Position numbers and translations under genes: made by a program
The notes under the pieces: generated by a model
What the model was told of the DNA's origin: nothing
Database searches by the model: none
What the model saw: the letters and a program-made list of their open reading frames with translations, nothing else
Shown: in pieces, positions 34,438 to 45,341 of the stretch
Position numbering within the stretch: position 1 is the first letter of the stretch
Layout: each line of letters begins with the position of its first letter
NCBI RefSeq assembly: GCF_030272615.1
Contig: NW_026728914.1
Coordinates: forward strand, 62,001-126,000
Direction of reading: 5' to 3'
From: Cryptomeria japonica
Taxonomy: Eukaryota > Streptophyta > Pinopsida > Cupressales > Cupressaceae
DNA length: 64,000 bases

Positions 34438-37334
34438 TCAATCAAGTGAGCCTTCAGGATCAACTCTAACCCCTATTTTGTCAAGTATTGCCTTGTGTTC
34501 AGATTCATGAACTTTCCATAAAAACTTGTTATGAGGTCTACCACAATACTTCATCAAATAAATATTTGTTGCAACAACAAGGTTAGAGAAATAAAGAATA
34601 TGTCTGTGTGTTTCAAAGTCCTTGAACAACCAAACATCAGAATTCTTGATAGGGTATCTTCGAAGCCATGTTCCTGTCATGACAACAGACTGTATTGGGT
34701 ACTCAATACCCTCTCCATCAATGATTATGGTTGTCAATTTTCTTTTTGGCTCAACATAACGACACAAGTAGTAATCTGTTCTTTCTTCATTGTTCTCTTC
34801 TGCAACAACTGCATACACATGAGCCACATTTTATAAAGTGTTAATTAATACCAAAAATAAAGTATGATGTACAACAAAAAGAACCAAAAAGAATACTTGC
34901 AAAAAAATTAACTCAAAAAATCACCTGAATCCACTAGGTCGAATACATGGTCAAAATCCACTAATGTCTCCATCTGACTTAGTTGTAGTGCTTTGGGAAT
35001 TTGATATGAATCAATGGGAACCAATGGTCTACAAGACCATTTGTCAACCCACTCTTGTGATTCACATTCTTCCCACAAACAATACATGCATGAAGAGCAA
35101 AAAAATACCATCTATCTCATATAAATTACAAGTGAACTTGAATTTGAACTCATAAATGAGTGCATGTCACTTGATCCTACAACTGTACAACAATCTAGAT
35201 AGTTTTGAATGTTAGATTCAATGATCAACCAAAAATATCTACAAACCATTGACGTACCTAGATTACTTGGACCCATCGTAGACTTACACTATTGCATAAT
35301 TGTTTTTGCATCTATCAACTCAGCACCACCTTCGTACTTCAATTCTTCTCTAGCTAGGGCTCCTTTCACACATGCTCCTGCACCATCATGCTCTCCCTTA
35401 CCATGTCCAGCCTTAGTGAAATTCCAAAAATGTTGTACACCTCTTTTCATATGCATCCTTGCATTCTTGAATTGTGTGGTGCAATTATCTGACCATATTA
35501 AGTGTTGGTTGTATCGTATGTTCCTTTCCCTTAAAATATCATAGAAAACTTTAAAGAATCCTTGTACAAACTCTGATGAATGACTACGATCATCACTTAT
35601 GTAGAAGTGATACTCTCTTACAACCTTTCTATCATCCTCTATGCTATCATCTGCATGCATGAATGCTATGTGTACAAAAATAGAAACTTGTGTAGAGTGA
35701 TAATACATAGATTGCACTTCATTTTGAGGTTGTAGTGTATAATTTTTAGTGAAATCAATGATAGAGACAATGGTGCCAAGAGGAAATGTGTCCTTACATA
35801 ACTTGAATTGCTCATCTAACCATCAAGCTCCATGTGTATGCATTATGTACTCATAAACTAGTTTCTCTTGAAACATTTTCATAAATTCAGCTACACATAT
35901 ATCATTTTTCACTAGCTCACATGTCTTCAAATATTTTTCATCTTTAACTCCATATTTGACTGTCTTGTATTTTTCGAAAGAAACTAGCTTCGTACCAATT
36001 TGATGTGTGCTCTCCAAATGTATGCATCTTGGTAAACATTGCAAACCACCACATATAGCACAAGAACCTTTCAAACAAGGCATCTTATAATAAATGCAAC
36101 CATGATGTCTATTACATATCACACTTGAAATAAATTCTCTTACTGACTTAGGAGGTGCTTGTATATTACATTTCTGAAAAACATCATTAGTGTGCAAAGT
36201 AGAACAAATATGATAAAAAATATCATAGTGCATGGAAAATTCAATATGTATCCTACAACAACACGTGGTGCATACATGATTAATCTAAATATAAAAAGGT
36301 TTTGCCATTTCAAAAAATATTTGAGAAATTCTTATTTGAGGAAACTTTTGAAGGAATTTTTCTTAAAATTTAGTTTGAGTCATATCCAAGTAGTGCTTAG
36401 CATGTGGCTCACGATTGTAGACCCAATTCGCCTTCTAACAACATCTCTTTGCTTGGGTGAAACTCTTGTGTTGTCATGCCAAAAAAATTCAATTAATGTT
36501 CTTAGTGCATCAACAACAACCTTGTCTTTGTGTGGTAGTCTACCTGAGAATGCCCAAAGAGAATTATTGTTACGTTCCTCTATTTTTTCCCACCTCTTTA
36601 ATGCTTTACTTAATGTTGTTCTACTAACGTTTAATGACTTACTTGTTTTGCTTATCAAATGATCTCTTTTTATTTTCTTGCTCATTATGGTTGATGTAAT
36701 GACATGTTGAGTAGCATTAGAATCTTTAGTACATGATTTTGAACCAATAGCTTGATATGTATCAAATAGATTTCTCGCATTAGTTCTTTCACTATTACTT
36801 TCAGATGATCTTAGGTCTAGAATTTTTATTCTCTCTAAAATTCAAATTTTTAATCATTTGAACAATTAATTGACATCTTATGGTTTGATTTAAGTTTTCA
36901 AAATAGTTTTGCCATATTCTTTTAACCATTCTCCTACAATTTTGTTCATTCATTTTATTAGGCATTGGCTTCAATATATTCTCATCAATGTTAATTAGAT
37001 ACTTTGGTTTCCTACGAATGATTCTAGGAGGTGTTAACATTGATGCATTATGTACATTGAATTCATCAAATATAAAAGGTGTATGTTCATCATTTAATTG
37101 ATTATTCAATGCGGTATCTTCTTCAATTGCATTAGGTTCATATGGTAAATCAAATGTCTCTTCTTCAATTGCATTAGGTGCATTATGTTAGTTTGGTAAA
37201 TCAAATTGAGATGTTGAGGATGACATACCTTCTTCTCCCATTGTTCTTATTTCATACAATTTCTTCATACGTTGCCTTTGTCTTTCCTTTTCAACCTCTT
37301 GTTGTTCCATCGTTCCTCTCTTGTTCTTTCCCAT
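34438..37334 (-). pseudogene. Transposase-like gene (transposon gene 2)
   Basis: The ATG at 37334 opens MGKNKRGTMEQQ. The frame shows a TAA at 37188-37190, a frameshift near 36820, a helix-turn-helix-like LNVSRTTLSKALKRW (about 36590-36640), a second frameshift near 36405, stops at 36363-36365, 36285-36287 and 35823-35825, a Cys/His cluster (CNRHHGC ... CLKGSCAICGGLQCLPRC, about 36010-36130), and a core with FYISDDRSH, LIWSDNCTTQFKN and GHGKGEHDGAG (about 35330-35610). This D ... SDxC ... HGKG pattern resembles DDE-type transposases. Exons continue at about 35110-34925 and 34808-34438, with a good GT-AG intron at 34924-34809. The superfamily is not assigned. Confidence 0.65.
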
Positions 37335-37651
37335 GGTTGATATCAGTTGTCCTAAATAGAATCATATTATATATATATGTAAACAAAAGTTCATAAAAAA
37401 ACAAATAACCATAAATATGCATCTTATCACTATTTTTTGGAATCAAACTATTAAACATATACAATACTATTGACAAAACTAATAAGAACAACAATTCAAT
37501 CATTTGAAATCATGCAAAAACAAAAAATTCACTTACTTCTATGTATAAAACAATGATAGAAGTGCAGACACAGTTCTGGTGGGGCCTTCAATGATGTCAA
37601 AAAATTCTTTTGAGGTCATTGAGGCTCTTGGGCAACTAAAACCATGTCTAT
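37335..37651. other. Upstream region of the transposase-like gene
   Basis: It includes GAAGTGCAGACACAGTT at 37558-37574, which recurs at 44091-44107 together with nearby bases (AAATTCACTTA(C/T)TTCTAT). This suggests a conserved leader or promoter of one transposon family. No coding sequence. Confidence 0.5.
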
Positions 37652-37925
37652 GTACCACATACATGCTACATTAATAACCGCGTATGTGTTGTTAGTCTAT
37701 AAAATGTTGGCAAGCCCAATGATCTTTTTTTTTTCCATTCTATACTAATAAGTAGTGCGTATGCGCTCCTAAGCCTAAAAAATATTATTGTAGGGTAGCG
37801 AATAATGGGCTCAGTACCACATATGTGCTTACAAGTAATAAGTACTGTGTACGTGCTCCTACACCTTAAAACATTATGGCAGGGTAGTGAACTAATAGTT
37901 TCAGTACCCCATATGCACTATTGGT
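37652..37925. repeat. Subterminal-type repeats, about 90-bp units with GTAC/CATATG motifs
   Basis: Two full units (37746-37835 and 37836-37925) and one diverged upstream unit share the motifs AGTGCGTATGCGCTCCT (37754), GTACCACATATGTGCTT (37814), GTACTGTGTACGTGCTCCT (37842) and GTACCCCATATGCACTA (37904). Related motifs occur at 37652-37666 and 37677-37691. Clusters of short, partly palindromic motifs near a transposase gene are typical of transposase-binding subterminal repeats. That function is inferred. Confidence 0.7.
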
Positions 37926-37947
37926 AGTAGAAAAAATGTGAATGAAA

Positions 37948-37950
<3 letters not shown>

Positions 37951-38019
<69 letters not shown>
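37951..38019. repeat. (GA)n microsatellite
   Basis: A perfect run of about 34 GA dinucleotides directly follows the subterminal-type repeats. It may mark the outer edge of the putative transposon. Confidence 0.95.
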
Positions 38020-38022
<3 letters not shown>

Positions 38023-40914
38023 CCCTACCCTGACTCAGTCTGGCATTTCAGTGATTTTTATGTTGAGACTATTATGGATGCTTTATTTTTATGCATTACG
38101 GATTTAGAACTTATATGATTCCATGATTTGGATAACATTGCTATATGTTGATGCTTCATTTATATGCTTTATGATATAGAACTCTACATGATTCTAGAAT
38201 AGGATGAATTTGAGATGATATATGTCATTATTGGATTTACAGGACTTTACTATGATGATAGAAATAGGATGCATGTTTTATGTGTGGATAAAAATTATAA
38301 GAACTATGATAATTGCATATGTGGATTTATTTGGATATAAGGTGTATTGATTTGTTTAAGTGTATATTGTATGTAGAGTGTTTGATGTGTATTCTTATTC
38401 ATGTGTTTTATATTATATAAGGTTATTTTAAATTACTAATGTGTAATTGAGATGTGCAAGAAAATTATCCATGTGACCATGGAAATATTATGGAGAACCA
38501 AACCTAGACCTATGTACATTTGTAAAACTAGGGTTTGTCTATTTGGAGAGACAACACCCCATTTGTATAGTATTTCATTTGTAAAAATGGATATTGCATG
38601 TGTGTTAGATTGAATTTATTTATTTGTGTAAATCCAACAAGAGACAAGATTTCATGTATAATTTTGTAAAAGTATTTTTATTGTGTCACTTGACACGTGT
38701 TGATTTATGTTTTGGTTTTTTTTTTTTAAATTGTCTCTTGGAGGGAGTTGTTTAACCATAGCTTTTTCAATTAATTTAATGTGATTCCATAATTGCCTTG
38801 GGAAGAGAATCTTTGGGGTGGTCAACTTAAGTTTGACCCGAAAATTAACTTCAAAGGGGTTTAAAAGGGGTTGAATGGACACCTAGGGGTAGTTTAATTG
38901 TGTTTCCTAAAGCCCATAAGGTATACCTAAGGGTTAGGAGTAATTTTAGGCATGTTTCAACTCCCATGTGAAAAATTTAGACACCCTAAAATGTGGATTT
39001 CCTAAGTTGAGCGAAAATTGAAAATTAGAAGGCATCACCTAAGTTATTAAGTTTCCTTTTTGATGAGAGATCCTTTTGGATCTTTTTCTAACTTTTCCTT
39101 TTTCAGTTTTAGAAACTTGTGAGAACTCTCACTGAGACCTTTTTAGGAAAGAATGAGAGATTTTGCGGGTAATCACCCACTCTCCATTTTTGGAAGAAAA
39201 GACAGATTTGGTTTTAGGAATTTGGCTAAGTGTAGAGAAGCCAAGGATTGTGGATTTGGGCTGCTCATCCTCAACTTATCTAGCATACCTTTGGGCAGTT
39301 GAAGGTTGGTTAAAATTCTCTTTGTTATGTTTTTATATTGCATGTTATGTTGAAAAGAATTGCATGTGTGAGAAGGCTTGTTTCTTGTATTTTTCCCTTT
39401 TGAAAATTTATTTTGTGTTCTACATTTTACTCTTGCGTATATACTATGTTTTGGGAGTAACCAAGACCTCCTACTCTTGGGAGAGAGGATGGTCTTGTGG
39501 GTGGTAGAAGTTTGATAGCCCTCGAGTGAGAGGGTCTCGTTAAGAGAGTGATCTCAAGGGATTCCTATGTAACCCTTGCTGCATGGCTTGTTTATGCATT
39601 TGGGGGTCATAAGGAGGGAAATAAGGCATGAATGCCTTGGGGGGCATAAGGTTGTGGGGTTGTTATACTTAAGATTTATCATTGTTTGCCATGAGGTGGC
39701 CTTGAGTTTTACTATACTTGCAGTCTCCTCAGGGTATTTGGTCCACTACCACCCATGTATAGTCATCACATGTGTGGTGCAGTGTAGTTTGGGTTGGGAA
39801 TGTGTATGTGATTGTTTTTTCCCATGTTTACTATGTTTGCATGTGTTTTAGCTATCTAAGGCTTGGTTCTCCAAGCTCGGGGGTGGCTACTAGTAAGACT
39901 AGGCTGGGAGGTGAGCTCTCCATGGTCATAGCTTTTGATTTATTGCAGGTTGTTGGAAGAAAAGAGCAGGACATGTAGATGTGGCTGGAGTTATTTGTTG
40001 CAGAAAAATATTTGTAAATGTTATTATTATTCTTTGAAAGTCCTCATTTATTTGAAATAAGAGATTGTAAAGTGACAATAAAGACTTGGGAATATGTTTT
40101 GAAGATATGTAATATTTATTTATGCTATACTGCAGAAAAGAAATGAGTAACTCTGGTTTTAGTTTTCTATATTTCTAAAAAAATAACATTTGTTGTGTTT
40201 AGGATATTTTGAAAAGAAAGTAATTTATTTATTCCCTTTATGCATTTAAAACAAAATATTAGAAAAGAAATGAATTAGATTTGCATGCATGTAGAAGGCT
40301 GGAAATAAAACAATTAGATCTGTTTATGGAAGTGCAGTTTTAGTTTATTTAAATCTGTCATTTCATTTAATTGCAAAAAAGAAGACCTAAAATATTATAG
40401 TCATCTCTAAAGATTCATTTTAATATTTTCTAGCTTAAATAAAAATATATCTTATAGTTGTTGTATGAAGTTATTTAATTCTATCATTTACTTTATGTAG
40501 AAAATAAATCTAAGGTTAACATAGTACATCTATGATTTATCAACAAGGTATTTTTGGTTTTAAAAAAAAAAATATACATGGGCTTAATTCATATTTTTGT
40601 TATCAATCTGTTTTAAAAGTTCAAAAAAACAATTTAAATTAAATGCATAGTAATGTTAGCTCTAATTTTTCCTTATGCATCAAATGCATATAAATATATA
40701 CATATATTTAAAATACATTTGTATATTCAATATATCTATATATAAAAATATATATAAATATATAATTATATATATATATATATATATAATATATTTATAT
40801 ATATAAATACTTCTATATATATATATATTTATTATATTTTATAAAAAAAGATATTTAAACAAAAAAAAATATTATTTAAAACTTTTTCTTTTAAAAAAAA
40901 TAAAATTTAGTAAG
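38020..40914. other. Non-coding repeat-like DNA, origin unresolved
   Basis: AT-rich sequence with degenerate direct repeats near 38080-38180 (ATGCTTTAT ... GATTTAGAACT type). The ORF at 39163-39507 has no recognisable domain. Poly(A) and TA stretches lie at 40690-40870. The texture resembles the non-coding LTR of element E, but I found no paired LTR, primer site or purine tract. Confidence 0.4.
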
Positions 40915-41160
40915 CTAGGGTTCGGGCCGAACCATTGTGCTAAACACACTGGTCGGCGGGGCCGAACACTGTGGTTAGCATAGTGGTCGGCATTGGTCAG
41001 CGCCACTGTGGGCATCCACAGTGGATGACCTAAGGGCCGCCACTGTGGTTTTCCACAGTGAGCGGCGCCCACTGCCCACCACCCGCCGCCGTAACTAGCA
41101 CCTCCCCCGTGCTCAACAAAAATGCCGCCGCCTTCTCCTTTGTATCTGTTCAGCCCCCTA
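40915..41160. repeat. GC-rich island with CCACTGTGG/CCACAGTGG hairpins
   Basis: It contains the perfect hairpin CCACTGTGG-GCAT-CCACAGTGG (41003-41024), a near-copy at 41040-41060, and repeated CACTGTGGTTAGCA-type and GGTCGGC words. Base composition is sharply GC-rich against AT-rich flanks. The ORF 40872-41168 on the minus strand is a by-product of this composition. Confidence 0.7.
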
Positions 41161-42008
41161 CATAACACAAGAAACTAGAAAAGAATAAAACACAAGCCTA
41201 GGTAGGCGTAGGGAAAATAAAAGAAAAGAAGAGTTTTTCTTTTAAAAAAATAAAAGGGGCATAAATATATAATTAAAATTAGGGTTTCCATAATGTGGAA
41301 ACCTATTTAAGTTTACATATATATATATATATTCATAAAAATATAATATATATATTTTTATACTTAGAGTTTAAATTATGAAAGGTTAGGTCAAATGGAG
41401 TAAAAATATCTAGTTAGGTGATTATAATGTTTCAATAAACTTATGAGTATAATTACAAAAAAAAAATCTTTTAAATTAAAATACTCATGACGTTAATCTT
41501 TTAGGAAATTTAATTTCTGTTGTAATTTATTTAACTATAGGGATTAATTTTAGCCACCTAGATGTAGGTTTATGAGATGGAACTTTATAGGAAAAATATT
41601 CAGTATGAAAATTTAAATGACCCCTTAGTCGATTTAATTTAAGCACATTTTCAATAAATGATTACAAATGAAAATAGACATTAATGAACCCAAGTGCTAG
41701 GACTAATTTCATTAGTTCCTAAAAACATTTATTGATTACTGAAGATTAATAATACCTTCGCCAAATATTTTAGAGAATTTTAATTTAGTTAATTTAGTGA
41801 TTAAAATCGTTGAGACAATAATAATTTCTTTGGAGAATTAATATTCCGCTTTAATTAAATTTATTTTTGTCTACTTCTATTAGTGGTTAAATTTAACTCC
41901 CACGTAGTTAAGACAAAACTTGTTAGTGCATTTCATATTAGCACTTTAATGTTATTAAGTTGGAATTTAAAAAAAAAAATTATCCCGTTCATGCCCAAAA
42001 GTTTGGAC
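41161..42008. other. Non-coding AT-rich stretch
   Basis: TA microsatellite near 41318-41332. No gene, primer site or repeat pairing is seen. Confidence 0.5.
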
Positions 42009-42262
42009 ATGAGAGAGAGAGAGAGAGAGAGAGAGTACGGGGGAGGGAGAGAGGAGGGGGAGTGGAAGGGAAGGAGGGAGGGAGAGAGGGAGAGAAGAGG
42101 GGGGAGGGTGGGAGAGAAGAAGGGGTATGGAGGAAGGGAGAGGGAGAGTAGGGTGGACGGAGAGAGGAGGGAAAGAGGGAGAGAGAGAGAGGGAGAGAGA
42201 GAGGGGGGAGGGAGGGAGAGAGAGAGAGAGAGAGAGAGAAGAATGAGGGGGGAGGGAGAGGA
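42009..42262. repeat. GA-rich polypurine tract
   Basis: About 250 bp of nearly pure purine (GAGAGA, GGGAGGGA). Glu/Arg/Gly ORFs on the plus strand and Ser/Leu/Pro ORFs on the minus strand are composition artefacts. Confidence 0.93.
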
Positions 42263-42271
42263 AGATATATC

Positions 42272-42999
42272 GAATCCAGGACACAATATGACTCTTAGAA
42301 CACAATATGATCCCTAACAACATCTAATGGGTCATAGGATGTCCTAAGGGGTCATATGACACTATATTATCCCTTAGCACACCATAGGACCTATAACGAC
42401 ACCAAACAGTCTGCTAAGGGGTCATAGAACACCATATGATCCTTTAGAACACCATATGGTGTTGTTATGGGTCATTGGTGTCCCGAGGGGTCATATGGAA
42501 TCCAGTGACCCCTTAGGACACCATATGGTGTTGTTATGGGTCGTATGGTGTCTTAAAGGTTCATATGGTGTCCTAAGGGGTCATAGAACACCACATGACC
42601 TCTTAGGAAACAATACGACCTCTAATGACATGTAAGGGGTCATATGGTGGGCTAATAAAATGATATATAAATTTGAAGTTATGAATATAACATCATACAA
42701 TAGAACTTTAGTAGTTTAGTTTTGATATAGGTAAGTTAGACCATTGCCACCATAAGAGAGACTCCAAGCGAACAAATAATGAGGCTTTGCTAAAAAGAAA
42801 GTGTAAGAGCTTGACCTAACCCTAAGAGTACTGCCTAGGTTCTAAAACATATGATGCTATTAAATAGACAAGGTTATAGGACTGATCTCGATTGTGACTA
42901 TAGGAATTACAGAAGAAGAGAAAGAGGGATGGGGTATGGAGGAAGGGAGAAGGGGAGAGAGTGAGAGAGAGAGAGGGATGGGGTGTGGAGGAAGGGAGA

Positions 43000-43045
<46 letters not shown>

Positions 43046-43600
43046 TTGAATCCAGGACACAATATGGCCCTTAGAACACAATATGACCCCTAACAACATC
43101 TAAGGGATCATATGACACTATATTATCCCTTAGCACATAATGACACCAAATAGTGTCCTAAGGGATCATAGAACACCATATGACCCTTTAGAACACCATA
43201 TGGTGTTGTTATGGGTCATTGGTGTCTCGAGGGGTCATATGGCATCCTATGACCCCTTAGGACACCATATGGTGTTGTTATGGATCGTATGGTATCTTAA
43301 TGGGTCATATGGTGTCCTAAGGGGTCACATGACACCATATGACCTCTTAGGAAACAATATTACCTCTAATGATACCTAAGGGGTCATATGATAGGCTAAT
43401 AAAATGATATATTTAATTTAAAGTTATGAATAGAACATCATACAACGAGACTCCAAACGCACAAACAATGAGGCTTCGCTAAAAAGCAAGTGTAAGAGCT
43501 TGACCTAACCCTAAGAGTACTTCCTAAGTTCTAAAACATATGATGCTATTAAATTTTCAAGGTTATAGGACTGATCTCGATTGTGACTATAGGAATTACA
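42272..43600. repeat. Tandem duplication containing a CACCATATGGTG minisatellite
   Basis: Copy 1 (42272-42911) and copy 2 (43048-43600) both start GAATCCAGGACACAATATG and both end TGACTATAGGAATTACA, with GA repeats between them. Each holds short units with the palindrome AACACCATATGGTGTT (for example 42448-42463) and phrases like AAGGGGTCATATG. Copy 2 lacks about 90 bp of copy 1. The common ATTACA end resembles an LTR end, so this may be the end of a long solo LTR; that is uncertain. Confidence 0.75.
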
Positions 43601-44083
43601 CACTTGATTTCTTTGATGGGTATGTACTGTTCCAAGCTGTTTGACAAGTGATGATCATCATATACTACCACTACCATGCATACAACAAAATTTAATTTCT
43701 TTAGGGGTCAAGCATTGTGTAGCAACAAGGGAACTCTCACATACCCACCACTATCATTCTCTAGGACATCATCTGTGTTACTCTCCCTTTTTCTCTTCCT
43801 ACTAGTTGTTTCCTTCTGAAAAACATATTGCAGGTACTCTGACTCATCATGTTTCTTTGTTGAAACTATTTCCCACATATGCTCTGCTCATTAAAAACAC
43901 ATTTGAGAAGAATATTGCTATAGGTTTCCTTGTTTGTCATGGTAATACACCCGTGGTTCAATTTCAAACCCTATTCCTCTTATTCAATATACACACACAA
44001 ATCCATCAGTCAATTTTCTTAGGAGAGCATACATTATAAAAATGAAAGAGAAAGTTGTAGACAAGAAATAAATTCACTTATTT
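43601..44083. other. Sequence between the duplication and the second subterminal-type region
   Basis: I see no recognisable gene. The ORF at 43806-44039 (plus strand) has no known domain. It may be a remnant of a relative of the putative transposon, because the next segment matches its leader. Confidence 0.35.
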
Positions 44084-44295
44084 CTATAGAAGTGCAGACA
44101 CAGTTGCAGTGGGGTATGGAGGGAGGGAGGGAGAGAAGAAGAGAAAGAGGGATGGGGTATGGAGGAAGGGAGAAGGGGAGAGAGTGAGAGAGAGAGAGGG
44201 ATGGGGTATGGAGGAAGGGATAAGGGGTGAGAGGGATGGATGGGGTATGGAGGAAGGAAGAAGGGGAGAGAGGGAGGGAGGGAGAGAGGGATGGG

Positions 44296-44355
<60 letters not shown>

Positions 44356-44426
44356 TTTAGGGGTTTGAGAGGGGGAGATAATACACTTACATGTGTATAT
44401 ATACTTAATATATTATATATTATTAT

Positions 44427-44459
<33 letters not shown>

Positions 44460-44539
44460 TATATATTATATGTATATACACATATTATATAATAGCGCGT
44501 ACGTGCTTCTTACACTATAAGTACCCCATATGTGCTTTT
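44084..44539. repeat. Diverged second copy of the transposon leader and subterminal-type end
   Basis: GAAGTGCAGACACAGTT at 44091-44107 equals 37558-37574. A GA-rich tract (44105-44353) and a TA/CATA microsatellite follow. Two subterminal-type motifs come next: AGCGCGTACGTGCTTCT (44494-44510) and GTACCCCATATGTGCTTTT (44521-44539). The order matches 37558-37925, so this is probably the same kind of transposon end with different microsatellite filling. Confidence 0.55.
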
Positions 44540-45341
44540 GACTGTTTAGGCTTGGAAATAGACCTGGATGACAAAGCTATGGTTTGGAAGTTTGATTTCC
44601 CTCCATTTCTCTCATTTTTGATGTGTTTTATTTTATCAACTTTGTCATCATCAGGTTTACACTTCATCAAGTGGGTATTTCTAAAATTGCTACCATATTT
44701 TCACCCATCTTCTTAGCTTTCTAACCATATATTTTTTTTTCAATTTGAACAACAATAACATATTATTATTGAATTTCTTTTACGAGTGTCTCTATAGTTC
44801 TCATAGACATAGGTGCACCATTTTTTGAATAACTTTTGATATACTTATCCAAATTTTAAAAAAATTATATATTATTGTAGTGCACTTGATTCTTTACAAT
44901 TTTTAAAAAAAATGTATTTTTGATTTGTTTAGTGCAACTTATGCTTCGTGCATGAACATGTACCTAATTTTCAGGATATGCTCGATTGGAAAAATCATAA
45001 AAAATAAAAATACTCAACAAAAAATTACAAAAAAATACACATCTTCTAGTGCTCACTCTTAACTCCCTTTCTGCTAAAGGATTTTTCAAAATAGTAAATC
45101 TAACTATGACTTTTTGATGTGCACGTTAGACACTATGTTATGTTTTTCAAAAATAATCTGGGTCAGAATTCGTGCGTGAAGGATTTGACCCCCTTAATCT
45201 TATCCAATTTTGAAAAAGTTTAGTAATTTGGAAACTAGATTTAGAGTAATACAATATTTGTTTTTTGATTATATTCATATCTTGAGTGTATGACTTTCAA
45301 ATTTTGCCTCCAAGTTCAAGTTCACTTGATTTCAGAAAAAA
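44540..45341. other. Non-coding flank upstream of the helicase remnant
   Basis: AT-rich; no clear ORF or repeat. It may hold eroded upstream sequence of the Helitron-type gene, but I cannot show that. Confidence 0.35.

Noticed and set aside
39163-39507. 114-codon plus-strand ORF
   Set aside because: No domain, no upstream or downstream exons with splice signals, and repeat-like surroundings.
40872-41168. 98-codon minus-strand ORF with Gly/Trp/Pro
   Set aside because: Explained by the GC-rich hairpin island; no recognisable domain and repeated words in the DNA.
41883-42323. ORFs of 117-144 codons rich in Arg/Glu/Gly or Ser/Leu/Pro
   Set aside because: They arise from GA-rich polypurine repeats read on either strand; no start context or domain.
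42272-43600. CRISPR-like array of short repeats
   Set aside because: Units are imperfect palindromic minisatellites without uniform spacers, in plant nuclear repeat DNA.
44034-44520. Long ORFs on both strands near the second GA tract
   Set aside because: Composition artefacts of GA and CATA repeats.
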